Assembly: GCA_026826555.1 (NCBI GenBank)
Contig: JAKSZT010054324.1
Coordinates: forward strand, 124,001 to 188,000
Origin: Tolypeutes matacus
Taxonomy: Eukaryota; Chordata; Mammalia; Cingulata; Chlamyphoridae
Reading direction: 5' to 3'
Length of the DNA: 64,000 nucleotides
Part shown: piece after piece, positions 48,111-58,406 of the stretch
How positions within the stretch are numbered: the stretch's first letter is position 1
Layout: every line of letters begins with the position of its first letter
The notes under the pieces: model-generated
What the model saw: only the letters and a program-made list of their open reading frames with translations
What the model was told of the DNA's origin: nothing
Database searches by the model: none
Program-made: the position numbers and the translations under genes

Positions 48111-48560
48111 TAGCCTTTGTAGAACTCGAGCTGTGAAATGGGTCCTATTATCTGAATCAATGTTTTCAATGAGTCTGTACTTAGGGATAAGGTGTTCTAT
48201 TAGCATTTTAATTGCAGTTTGTGCAGTCGCTTGAGGAACTGGGTAGACTTCCACTCATGAAGTGAGATGGTCAATAACCACTAGGAGGTACTTTAGTTTT
48301 CTCACTGATGGTACTTCAGTGAAGTCCACCTGAATGCTTTGAAAAGGTTTGAGCTCTGGGGGTCAACGTCTTAGGGGTTTGTTCCTCAGACTTTGTTTAT
48401 TTATTTTTCTACAGATGATACATTCATTTACTACTTGGTGGGCTACAGAGTACAGTTCCATACATGCATAATGAATTAGAACAGCATCACATAAATTTTG
48501 GACATCTTAGTGGCTGTCCTGGTGAAGATGATTTAGGATTCCCCTAGCAATGGCTTTATT
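48111..48560 (-). pseudogene. Provirus integrase, N-terminal and core part
   Basis: Minus-strand reading shows the zinc-binding end (HQVVNECIICRKIN, about 48,445-48,400, giving the CxxC of the HHCC domain), then FQSIQVDFTEVPS (first catalytic D, about 48,335-48,315), LVVIDHLTS, and IDSDNRTHFTARVLQ (second catalytic D, about 48,165-48,120). Single stops occur. The third catalytic residue region is displaced to 45,960 by the foreign segment and is mutated there. Confidence 0.9.
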
Positions 48561-48835
48561 TATTATTTTTCTCCTATCGTCCAAAAACTATTATCTATTT
48601 TCTGTTTGAGTTCCACTTAGCTTGATCCTTAGGAGAGGTATGTCTATTTCTCTATGCCGGGGTCCTGCCCAGATTTGTGGGTCAATGTTACTTTCTTTTT
48701 TGTCTTTCATAACACATAGTCAGAGGGGTAAGGTTGGAACAATCTTTGTTCCTTCGACTGTTAAATTTAGGTCTAATTTTTATCATCTTTCTACCCAATA
48801 AGTTGATCCTCGCTTCAAGGATGATCTTGATTATA

Positions 48836-49018
48836 TTAAATTTGTAATGGTTTTATAAAAGGAACAACAAAATGTTCTCCTTTTACCCTTGAGGCTATGG
48901 GTTTCTTCTCACTTAGTGTGGCCCCTTGAGGTAAGGTAATAAGGGAGGATCTGGCTGTACCTGTGTCAATTAGGAAGGTACTGTTATCCTTTTTATTCCC
49001 CACCTTTATATTTATCAA
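48836..49018 (-). pseudogene. Provirus protease, partial
   Basis: A 60-residue frame contains FLIDTGTARSSL, the DTG active-site motif of retroviral aspartic protease with the usual hydrophobic lead-in, then LPQGATLS. It lacks the C-terminal flap and GRD-like segment in frame. The next pol sequence downstream is already integrase, so reverse transcriptase and RNase H (about 2 kb in relatives) have been deleted between about 48,560 and 48,836. Confidence 0.85.
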
Positions 49019-49059
49019 GGGTTCTGAGTGGGGGGTCTATCTTGAACCCCTGACCCCCT

Positions 49060-50289
49060 CAATCCTCTGATTCTATCAGAGAGAAGATCTTTTTTTCCAT
49101 TGTCCTCTCTGGGCAATCTCTTCTCATATGACCTTCTTTCCCGCAACTATAGCAAGTCAGCGGGAGGCGCAGGGCATTCCCTTTCTGGTCCGGAAACCCC
49201 GCTTGATTGCCATGTCCCTGAGAGGGAATTTTTTTGCCCCTTCCAGCACTAGGTTTCTGTCATTGTTTGTACAGTTTGCAACATTAACTTAGTCTGTCTT
49301 TCCTTTTGCAGTTTTAAAGCCTGCATCATAACCTTGGTTTGTTCTTTCCTCTCTTCTTCATTGCTTCTTACATATACTTGCTAAGCTGCAGATAATAAAT
49401 CATCCAGTGGCTTGCCTGCCCATCCTTCTCTTTTTTGTAATTTTCTATTAATATCAGGCCATGAGTTAGTTACAAAGTATACTTTAAGTAGATTTGGGGC
49501 CACTGGATAAATTATTTCTAAGCATGAATATTTTCTCACCAAATCTTTTAGGCTATTCAAGAAAGCTGTGGGAGTTTCTTCTCTTTCTTGTTTTGCTTCT
49601 GAAGCTTTATTTAAATTCTGACTTTTAGGGACAGCATTTCTAATTCCTTAGACAGCTATACTTTTTAGATCTCTCCTGTTATTCTTATGGGCAGCATTGT
49701 TATGATCCCAGTTAGGGTCCTGGAGGGGGAAACTTCTGCTCCCCTCTGGGTCTCCCTTGGGATACTGGGTGATTATCATCCCAGGCCTTCATGGCCACTC
49801 TTCTAATTTGTCTTTGTTCTTCTCTAGAGAAGAAATGATCTAAAATGGACATTAACTTGGTCTAAGTAAAAACATTTGGGCTGAGAAATTGATTTAATTG
49901 GTCAGCTAAGCCTGAAGGGTTTTCTAATAGATTTTCCATTTACTTTTTGAAACTTCTTATTTCAGCACTACTCAAGGGAGCATTCACAAACACAATTTCC
50001 CCTTGCTCTAGGGGAACTTCTCTAAGAGGGCATTGTTTACAAATCTAGGGTTTGACAAACCCAGTTTTCCATGGAGCTGAACTTTGACCAGTGAACAGCT
50101 CCACTCTTAAGGGAATTCCAACCCAGATTAAATAGCAATATTTTATCGTGTTTTTTTTTTTTATTTTTTCCTTTTTCCTTTATACTTTGGAAGATTATCT
50201 TAATTTTCTAACTTTCTCCCTAAAGGACTGTTTTCGCGTACCTCTGGTAAAGTTTCTTGCTGGTTGCTTTTAGAATTTGTCTTTCCCAT
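49060..50289 (-). pseudogene. Provirus gag, broken
   Basis: It starts MGKTNSKSNQQE at 50,289 with a glycine at position 2 (myristoylation signal of matrix) and a SPLGRKLEN block typical of gamma-type matrix. The capsid region is recognisable as VTNSWPDINRKLQKREGWAG (about 49,475-49,415) and VYVRSNEEERKEQ. The nucleocapsid has one perfect CCHC zinc knuckle at 49,113-49,154 (CYSCGKEGHMRRDC). Stops and shifts interrupt matrix and capsid. Confidence 0.9.
49113..49154 (-). other. CCHC zinc knuckle of gag nucleocapsid
   Basis: CX2CX4HX4C spacing is exact (C-YS-C-GKEG-H-MRRD-C). A single knuckle is the gammaretroviral pattern, as against two in most other genera. Confidence 0.95.
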
Positions 50290-50741
50290 TTTCCCTGAGA
50301 TTTCTGAGGAGTTACTGCCCCTAGTCCCTACTTCTCACCCTGTATCTTGCCTGAGACTTCTCGTATTATACTCAATCTCATTGACTCAACGTATCTTGCC
50401 TGCACTGGCTCAATGTATCTTGTCCGAGATGTCTTGTATTATACTCAGTCTCGCTGACTCAACAAGATCTTTCAGAACTAAGTACCCCCTCTTCAAATCA
50501 CTCAGGCCCCAGACGCAAAGTCTTTTATCAGGGTCTGTGCACAGACTTATGTGACTTCTTTTATCTCAATTTTTGAGGTCCTGACCTTTTTCCCTGTGTG
50601 TCTGTTTCAATCTCTGCTTCCTTCAGGTCAGGTGACAGGGAGAGACCCCTAACTTTTCCTACGCTGAAGGCCACTGTAAAACTTTGGTGGGATGTCTTGC
50701 CAGTTGGAGAAGGGGTTCGCGGGTCTCTTCTAGTTCCCGTG

Positions 50742-50759
50742 ATCCAGAATGAGCTCCCA
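50742..50759 (-). promoter_or_regulatory. Primer-binding site, tRNA-Pro type
   Basis: In the minus sense TGGGAGCTCATTCTGGAT lies two bases after the 5' LTR. It matches the proline-tRNA primer site used by murine-leukaemia-type viruses at 14 of 18 positions; three of the four differences are G-to-A or C-to-T. Confidence 0.85.
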
Positions 50760-50761
50760 AT

Positions 50762-51248
50762 TGAGTGGGACTGTGACAATTTATTAAAACAAAAGTTCTG
50801 AAGACAGAGAGTTGGACTAGAGGCAGCAGTAATTTATTTCTTCCTCATGAGAAAGGGCACACACCCAGGCTAATGGAAGTGGGCAAGTGCGCAGGATCAA
50901 TACAAGAACAAAGATTATATAGTTCCCCTAGTGCAATGTCCCATTTCCATCCCCTCTCAACCTTACCCATCTCCCATTGGCTGGGAGTTGTGGGCTTACA
51001 ATCTTAGGTGCGAAAACTAACCCAATCCTAAGGAAAAAAGTGTAAGGGTAAATTCTCAGTGTCCAAGTTCATCCCCTTTACTGATGTGGGTTTTTGGGGA
51101 AGTGACTTGAACAAGAATGTGGAAGAACCAGATAAGTGGGAACAGGGAAAAGTTCTGAAAAGAGGCCACCTAGAATGTGGGAGTGTTAGATAAGTGGGAA
51201 CAGGGAATACAGTTTGAGAAGAGGCCACCCTTTGTTCTATTTCTCTCA
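50762..51248 (-). promoter_or_regulatory. Provirus 5' LTR
   Basis: Minus sense TGAGAGAAATAG...CACTCA. Visible parts: a U3 direct duplication with 58-bp period (starts at 51,130 and 51,188, sharing 'agataagtgggaacaggga' and 'gaagaggccacc'), a TATA-like box (ACTATATAATCTT at 50,912-50,923), and an AATAAA signal at 50,833-50,838 about 70 bases before the LTR end. This is the order expected for U3-R-U5. Confidence 0.95.
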
Positions 51249-51253
51249 GAAGT
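51249..51253 (+). repeat. Provirus target-site duplication, right copy
   Basis: GAAGT, partner of 44,138-44,142. Confidence 0.85.
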
Positions 51254-51678
51254 CATGATAAATAACTTAATGACCAAATTAATGAACAACTTGGCAAGGA
51301 GAGGGGCACCATTACAATTGTAGGTTTTAAACATATTATGGATATATTTTCTGCTCTCCCATTCTATTCAACAAAGTATATATGGTGAATCTGGAGACAT
51401 AATATTAATAATTCTTTATAATGAATGTACAATAGATGAAATATGTTGTGAAACCTAAATTCATTAATACAGTGAAGATAATTATTGCTATATTACCAAG
51501 TATTTATTCTTATTAAATGATTTAAGGTATAAAAGTAGTCAACAGAAGGAGTGATTTTGCAGCTATGACAATTAGACCATTATATAAGGCAGAACAGATG
51601 CTATTGTTATTTTTGTTGTTCCTGCTACTATTCTTAATTTACAAAAGAGGATAATAGGTCTTTCTGAGTCTTAGTAAA
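51254..51678. other. Unassigned AT-rich DNA
   Basis: Host flank of the provirus; no feature recognised. Confidence 0.6.
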
Positions 51679-52110
51679 TGTAGTAGGTTGAATTATGTGC
51701 CCCAGGGGTGTTCTTAATCTTAATCCATAATCTTGTGGGGATAAACCCATTATAAATAGGACCTTTTAAAAATGTTATTTTTAATTAAGGCATGGCCAAA
51801 CTGAATGAGGTTGGGCCTTAATCCTATTACTGGAGGATTTTGAAGAGAAAGTCATGTGGAGGAGTAAAAGATAGAAGTCAATGGAACCAAGAATAGAAAG
51901 TAGAGGACACCACCACATGACAGAAAGCCAAGGATCAAAGGCTCTCCAAGAAGGGAGCCTCAGAATTCCAGTCTTTGAGGACAAAGCATCACCTTACTGA
52001 TGCCTCCATTTTGGATGTCTTCTAGTCCTCAAACCGTGAGCCAATAAACTCCCATTGTTTAAACCCACCTATTGTATACTAATTTTTTTAGGAGATGGGA
52101 AACTAAGACA
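51679..52110 (+). mobile_element. MaLR-type solo LTR
   Basis: It begins 'tgtagtaggttgaattatgt' with 'cccattataaataggacc', has 'agaaagtcatgtggaggag' and 'ttctagtcctcaaaccgtga', then 'ccaataaactcccattgttt' near the end and 'gggaaactaagac' at the end. This is the standard order for mammalian MaLR LTRs. Related to 55,545-56,025. Confidence 0.75.
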
Positions 52111-52274
52111 ATAATTTCCCAAGTTTACATATCTTCCAATATACAAACTCAGAATTATAGTGGGTTATCCCAAGCCTTTAAATGCCTGTCTAGTCTAGGA
52201 CCTTTTTTGTTCTAGTAATCTAAATAAGCAAAAAAGAAAGAAAAGTCCAATATTACTACAGATTTTAGATTTAT

Positions 52275-52725
52275 ACTGTAATGGTGCAGCTAATGTGTCA
52301 ACTTGTACAGGTAATTGTGCCCAGTTGTTTGGTCAAACATTGGGCTAATTGTAATACAAGGACATTTATGGACTTTAGTCATCAGTGAGTTTACTGCATA
52401 GGTAGTTGATTATATCTACATCAATCAGGGAGTTTGCCATCAGCAATGAGTAACGCTCTATCCAATCAGTTGTATGCCTTAAAAGGGGAAGTGATTTCAC
52501 ATTCAGAGAGAATTTCTCAGCTCATTTTTGGGCAGCCAACATCTCCTGGAAAGTCATCAAGGACCTTCAGTGGACTTTATTTGGAGTCCCTAGTTTGCAT
52601 CCTGCCTGCGGAACCTGGACTTGTGCATCCCCACAGTCACGTGAGAAACTCTTATAAAATCTCATATTATTGGTAGATGTCTCCTATTGATTGTTTCCCT
52701 AGAGAACCCTGACAAATACATATAC
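52275..52725 (+). mobile_element. MLT1-like LTR
   Basis: 'taatgtgtcaacttgtacag', 'gtttggtcaaacattgggct', a middle 'tccaatcagttgtatgcct', and the diagnostic end 'ccctagagaaccctgacaaa' follow MLT1 LTR order. Old and diverged. Confidence 0.75.
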
Positions 52726-53200
52726 CAGTTAAATTACATTGCTTAAGCATATGTCAGGATTTTAAGCTAAAAGAAAACATATAGTTTCTTGGTTATTTTG
52801 CTATGCTTTCTTTTTTTAAATTTTGGCCTTTTTAAAATAGTTTTACTTCATTCTGCTTTTGTTAGCAAGTAGACTTTGTTTAATTTCAATTCTAATAAAT
52901 GTCTCTCAGTGAAGTGATTTAGCTTTCATCATTGTTATTATTTTATATTTCTCCTCCTCCTTCAGATATCTGTATTTTCATATAAATGGAAAACAGCTTT
53001 CGATGAAATAAATGTAAATAACACCATACAACCACATACAGAGAGAGATATTGATCTGTTAGCCATCAAAATTCAACTTGTCTGACTGATGACATTTTTT
53101 TATAAGGTCCTTAATAATTTCTAACAATCATACAGAAATAATGCAATATAAAAAAGCATGAAAATATATGATATAATAGACATTCCTTTCTTTAGTCGAT
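52726..53200. other. Unassigned AT-rich DNA
   Basis: No feature recognised. Confidence 0.6.
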
Positions 53201-53204
53201 ATAT

Positions 53205-53290
53205 TTATTGAACTCTAATATGTGACAGGCATTCTGCTTGAAATGGGGATACACAGAGGAATATACAAGAAGCCTATATTAAGAAATTCA
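53205..53290 (-). repeat. L2/MIR 3' fragment, minus strand
   Basis: Plus strand 'tttattgaactctaatatgt', 'gacaggcattctgcttgaaa' and 'ggggatacacagaggaa' are the reverse complement of the L2/MIR tail (tatccccagc...agtgcctgg...aataaa). Confidence 0.65.
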
Positions 53291-53688
53291 CAGACACAAA
53301 AACTACACCTCTAATTCTGCTAAACTGTATATAAATTATAAATTACCATTGATTTCATACAAATCATAAAAGGAAATTAGGAAAAACTAAAACTCAGTAG
53401 CTCTTGTTAAATGATTTAAAGTAAATAATGAAAAATGTTAATTAGAAAATGATTAAGCTCATTTTGGTATAAACTGACATTAGTTCAACCTTAATTGCAA
53501 AATGTTAATCAGACTATAAAGGTTAAATCCTTTCATTTGCCAAGAGTTAAGTATTTTTTAAAGGGTAACTAAACTATTTTTAGATACTGAAAACATCTTT
53601 ATGTTAAAGTTAGTTTGTGCCATGATTTTGCAGATTGGTGGACAGGAAACAAGTACACATGGCAACATGGTCAGAGCTTAAATTAAGA
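53291..53688. other. Unassigned AT-rich DNA
   Basis: No feature recognised. Confidence 0.6.
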
Positions 53689-53787
53689 TGTTTGTGTGGG
53701 ATGTGTTGGGAGGTGTGGGAGGTGGGCAACATGGGAATCCCAGTGGGTTCCGTGTAATATTTTGGGTAATCTAAGCACCTCTTAAAA

Positions 53788-53826
<39 letters not shown>

Positions 53827-53945
53827 CATTTTTGTAAGCAAATACACATATATGCATATATATTTATATATCATTTTGCAAATGTTTGTATGTATTGTGA
53901 GAATTTTGATTTTTACCCACAATAAAAATTAAAAATTAAAAAAAA
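53689..53945 (+). mobile_element. Young L1 3' fragment with extra 3' tail (copy 2)
   Basis: About 100 bases of L1-A-type 3' UTR end ('gggcaacatgggaatccc', 'gtaatctaagcacctctt') followed by an (AT)n run and a 106-base tail (53,821-53,926) ending at AATAAA (53,921-53,926) and an A-rich end. The whole matches 32,848-33,070 with only about four substitutions outside the (AT)n length. The tail is absent from the other L1 ends in the window. 5'-truncated; no clear target duplication found. Confidence 0.85.
53790..53821 (+). repeat. (AT)n microsatellite
   Basis: About 14 AT units, longer than in the sister copy at about 32,949-32,963, as expected for repeat slippage since the two insertions. Confidence 0.9.
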
Positions 53946-55540
53946 ATTGATTTGCTGAAATTATGTTTTGACTGAGTTCAGAATATAATAAAATTGATTT
54001 AAAACATGTTTTTGCAGGTTTTAAAAGTTAGGCTTTATGAAATGAATTGCTATTAAACTTACCATTTCATTAAAATGAGTTTTTTCCTTAATTAAAATAA
54101 CTATCTTATGTGATCTAAAAACCTACATTTCAATTTTTATTCTTTACCTATATGTTTAAAAATGAAGCAAAATAAATATATTTGGGTAGTCCTTGAATCC
54201 TCATCTTTCATTTTCAGTGTTTCTGATTTTTAATGTCAAAAACAAGATATATCAATAAGAATATGAGGAATGTATGTTGCTGAAACTAAACATAATAGTT
54301 ATGAACTTTATTTTTGATAGACATCAATGTTAAAATGTGAAATATTTAGTTTTTTAACAAAGAGTAATTTTTTGATCAAACTATTTACTCTTAAAGCAAT
54401 AAACTGATATGTTTGCTTTTTTTTTTTCATGTGCTTGTTATGCAATCTAGATGTAGCTTTATTTAATCCAACATTTTATTTCCTGATGCCTTCTAAAATA
54501 TTTTAAATAATTTTTGCTTTCCAAGTAAATTAATCAAGTTGATTTTACTGCAATAGAGCCTTGCTTGACATAATTTCTTCATGTACAATATATTATAGTG
54601 CCTTAGTAAAATGCTGGTATTGGTTGGGAGGCTGAGGTGCTAAGGAATTGTACCTGTTCTTTAAATCAATGAAGCTGTAGAGTGGCATGAATACACAGTT
54701 GCAGTTACCTCTGTGCTTCCATTCTGGACCCATGCAAGCAAAGTATAGAATGTCTGGTTCTTCTCATGGGACTTGAAAAGACTTTTCAGCTATACTATTC
54801 CAAAGCCCTTCAGTCATGCCTTAACCCAAAAGCCCGTCTGAATGTTCCTTTGTGGTGATAGCATATTATTCATGATTGTTTGGCTTACTAATGATAAAAA
54901 ATCAACTCTTACTAGTTTAAGTAACAATACAATATCATAACCATTCAGAACTTGAATTTCATTTATAGGCTGTCAATTTTGTTTTGTAAATGATAAGCTC
55001 AAACAATAACACCAACTCAATCTCACTCTCTCTAACTCCCACTTTAGATTTCTTCTGAGAGGATTTATTGTTGTGAAAACCTCTCTGCCCAATGACTCAG
55101 CAACTCCAAAACATTTATTACTTTTGTAGTTAACAGTTACAAAGAAAATAAAGATTTTCTGCCTCAGTGATTATAACCATTTTTTTTTTATTAAGCCTCT
55201 TTGATCTGGCTTGGGTCAAGCAATTATCCCTGAACCAATAAAAGTGAGAAGAGGCTTATAAATCTTTAAATGTCTGTGATAAGCCAAGGCTGGCTTACTT
55301 ATCTACTTCAGCAACTGTGGCTTAGAATCAACCTCACTCAGAACACTCGAATCACAAATGATCTTAAATTATAATTTCAACTGTATGTGGTAAATAGGAA
55401 TTTGGTATTAATGCACAATAGTATATCTGTATTAATTAATGTATAAACTATTTCATTAAATATTGAAAAAGTGTATAGTGATAGAACCCTAAAGAAACTT
55501 TAGCTTATCAGAAGAAGCTATGCTTGTTGACAGATACACT
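53946..55540. other. Unassigned DNA, partly non-repetitive
   Basis: No gene. The part from about 54,520 to 55,330 is less AT-biased, with no repeat I recognise, and could hold conserved non-coding sequence, but conservation cannot be judged from one genome. Confidence 0.45.
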
Positions 55541-55544
55541 ATTG

Positions 55545-56025
55545 GGGATTGAATCATGTCTCCCATAAAAGACATATTCAATTTATAACCCCTGGTTCTG
55601 TGGGGGTGAAACCATTTGTAAACAGTATCCTTGAAAATTTCAAGGTGTCAGAATGTAGATGTAAAACCATTTGTGAATGAGATCTTTGAAGATTCTATTT
55701 ATATCAGGCCAAATTGAATCAGGGTGGTTCTTAATTGAATTAGGTGGGACTGAATTCCTTTTAAATAGAGGACCTATGGATGCAGTAACTCATGAAAAGC
55801 CAGAAACTAGAAAAAGCCAGAGAAGGATGCAGAGATACACGCAAAGGAACCCCATGGATTGTGGCAAGCCAGCACCACAACTCTACAGGCTCCAGGAGAG
55901 ACATGGACTCTCAAGATCTTGATTTTGGACTTCTACCCTCCAAAACCATAAAGTAATAAAGTCCTGTCATTAAAGCCAACCAGTGTTCAGTACTTTTTTT
56001 TTTTTTAGCCGACAAACTAAGTCCT
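55545..56025 (+). mobile_element. MaLR-type solo LTR
   Basis: 'ggggattgaatcatgtctcc', then 'gtgggggtgaaaccatttgt', 'aaagccagaaactagaaaaa', 'gatcttgattttggacttct', an AATAAAGTCC signal at about 55,955, and a 'gccgacaaactaagtcc' end. An internal near-duplicate 'aaaccatttgt' block (55,610 and 55,666) indicates a local tandem duplication of about 56 bp. Confidence 0.7.
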
Positions 56026-56495
56026 CCAATCAGGGACATATATTTTCATTATTCCTAACCATTTATATGATTATTATGAGCACTCAGACTTTGCAGGAAT
56101 GAGGTATTTGTGGTCCTGCTTTCCTGGTTTAGATCTGTCCACTCATTTTCCAGATTCTGACCCATATTTCTTAGAATTTTAAAATCAACATCTAATTATT
56201 ATGACAAAATTGTCAGATAAATTTTATGAGTTTTCTTATGAGGAAACATCATAAGGAGAATTTCCATACCCATTTTTTTTCTCTTTTCAGTTTGGTCTTT
56301 CTCCTTTTGATATAAAAAAGACTCATTTAACAGAAGTAAAATTTTTAAAAAAATTATAACCAGAGAAATCTGGAAAAAATAACTAAAGAAATTAGGGGAA
56401 AAAATCTTCAGAAATCTAAAAACTCAAATGTACATATAGAGGAGCAAATCCATACACACTTGAAAGAAAGTCTCCACAGTAGTTGTCTTTGCAGT
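56026..56495. other. Unassigned AT-rich DNA
   Basis: No feature recognised. Confidence 0.6.
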
Positions 56496-56496
56496 G

Positions 56497-56757
56497 TATG
56501 GTGGTTTGAAGCTGTATTTACCCCAGGGGAAGAAAAAAAAAACCATGTTCTTAAATCCTGTGAGTGTGAACCCATTGTAAGAAGGACTAGTTGATGAAGT
56601 TACATTAGTTAAAGTGTGGCCTAGCCCCAATTATTTTAGGTCTTAATCCTATTACCAGGGGCCTTAATAAGTGGAATAAAATTCAGATGGAGAGAGAGAA
56701 AGCCATGTAAGCAAGAGGCTGAAATCATCAAAACCTGGAAGAGAAGGGAGAGACTAT
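56497..56757 (+). mobile_element. MaLR LTR, 5' part only
   Basis: 'tatggtggtttgaagctgta', 'gtgaacccattgtaag', 'ggtcttaatcctattaccag', then 'gagagaaagccatgtaag'. It is cut off abruptly at the start of the next LTR. Confidence 0.65.
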
Positions 56758-56760
56758 CTA

Positions 56761-57295
56761 TGACAGTTTGAATTTTGTGAATCCCAGAAAAAGTTTATGT
56801 TCTTGAACTAATCCATTCCTGTGGGTGTGGGACCCCTTGATTGCATTAAATTCAGTTAATGGACCTTTAATTAGATCACTTGATTAGATTGCTTTGTGGC
56901 TTTTGATTGGAATATATCATGAGGTGTGGCACAGGTTGAGTCCCCGCCCTCTTGTTGGGTCATGTATAAACTGAGAACACACAGAGAGAAGAGACACAGA
57001 AAAGAAGCTCTGCCATTTTGACCCTGTCTTGTGTGAGAGAGGACTCTAGGTTCTCCAATAGGTACAGAAAAACAGAGAAGCTCCAAGAGACTCAAGGAGA
57101 TGAGGCCCAGGGAGAGATGCCTGATCACCTATAGCTGAACTTGAGGAGAAAGTAGAGATAGAATGGCAGTTCCATCAACTGGCTAGCAGCCAAACTTGAG
57201 TGAGAAATCATCTCTGATGATGCTAATAAATTGCCATTGTTCAAGTCAAACCATTTTTGTGATATTTGCTTTAAGCAGCCCAGGAAACTAAAACA
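56761..57295 (+). mobile_element. MaLR LTR (TG...CA), same family as 8,849-9,494
   Basis: Starts TGACAGTTTG and ends CAGGAAACTAAAACA. It shares 'attcctgtgggtgtgggacc', 'gagatgaggccca' and 'cctgatcacc' with the 8.8-kb solo LTR. A terminal AATAAATTGCC lies at about 57,225. Confidence 0.8.
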
Positions 57296-58060
57296 GATTT
57301 TGGGACTAAGAAGAATGGGTAATGTTATTGAAAATACCAAAAGTCTTATAACTGCTTTGGAATTGGCTATGAGTAGAAGGCTGGAATAAATGTTAGGCGC
57401 TTATTAGAAAAAGGCTTAGATTGTTTTAAAGAAACTGTTGGTAGAAATATGGATGCTAAAGGTACTTCTGATGAAGCCTTAGACTGAAATGATGATTGTG
57501 TTATTGGAAACTGTAAGGTAGTTAAGGTTTATTTTAAAGTGGCAGAGAACTTGGCAGTATTGAGCTCTGATGTCAGATGGAAGCCAGACTTGAAAGTGAT
57601 GAAATTGGAAATTTAGACGAGATTTTCCAAGCGAAGTATGGAAAATGCAACCTGTTTGATCCTTGCAATTTATAGTAAAATGCAAGATAAAAGGGATAAG
57701 CTGAGAACTGCAACCCTGTGCGCAAAAAAAATGAGAAATTGATTGTCTAGAAAATCATGAGCTTCTGGAAAGTGAGTCCCCAGAAAATAATTCTCCATGT
57801 GAGGGTTTAACTGAACAGGATTCCAGTCTGTCATTTCAGAGCAAGTCAGTATTGGGAATGCCTTTATCCAGGAAGGATTTGTGGAAGGTCCCATTGTCTG
57901 ATGGTGTGGACCCCTGTGAACTATATGCAAAACTGACAAGTTTTTGTGAGATTTGTATGAAGGGAACCATTGCAAGTGAAAAAAGGGGACAGAGAAGGGA
58001 CAAATTGAAGGAAGGATGGCTTCAAGGGCAGAGTCATGGAAACCAAGGTCTGGATTGAGG
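57296..58060 (+). mobile_element. MaLR internal sequence
   Basis: It follows the LTR directly. Phrases such as 'gaacttggcagtattgagc', 'agtaaaatgcaagataaaag' and 'gataagctgagaactgcaac' are of MaLR internal type. Non-coding in this copy. The frame at 57,852-58,058 is short and not a recognisable gene. Confidence 0.65.
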
Positions 58061-58406
58061 ATATCACATCAATTCAATAAAGCGGGCCTACTCATGTGTG
58101 TGGAAATTCAGACAGAAAAAGAGAAAAAGCCACAAGAAGCCAGAAGCTGAACATCAGTGGAATCTGGAATAGAAGGGACTGATGAGAAGATATCCTCATG
58201 TGCCTTGCTATGTGACAAGCTAGCAAATGACCAAAAGATCACCAGCAGCCAGCCTCAGAGCACCACTGTCTTCAGTTTTCTGGAAGAAAACGTTGCCTTG
58301 ATGCATTGTTTTGATGTTTACTCAGCCTCAAACTGAGTGAATAAATTCACATTGTTTAACCTGACCCTTTTTTATATTTGCTTATGCAACCTAGGAAACT
58401 AAAACA
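58061..58406 (+). mobile_element. MaLR LTR, 3' part
   Basis: 'gagaaaaagccacaagaagc', 'gctatgtgacaagctagc', 'ttactcagcctcaaactgag', 'aataaattcacattgtttaa' and the end 'cctaggaaactaaaaca'. It resembles the 56,497 LTR type more than the 56,761 one, so this block is a composite of at least two MaLR insertions. Confidence 0.65.

Larger units (their letters stand above)
44143..51248 (-). mobile_element. Gammaretrovirus-like provirus, 7.1 kb, defective
   Basis: Two LTRs of about 480 bp (44,143-44,623 and 50,762-51,248), roughly 90% alike by eye, each TG...CA in the minus sense, with GAAGT on both outer flanks. Minus-strand order: 5' LTR, tRNA-Pro-type primer site, gag, protease, integrase, env, purine tract, 3' LTR. 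Reverse transcriptase and RNase H are missing between protease and integrase; the integrase is split by about 2.1 kb of other sequence; the surface part of env is gone. It cannot make virus. LTR divergence indicates an old insertion. Confidence 0.95.

Noticed and set aside
54520..55330. Conserved non-coding enhancer candidate
   Set aside because: The composition is suggestive, but a single genome gives no evidence of conservation; left as unassigned.
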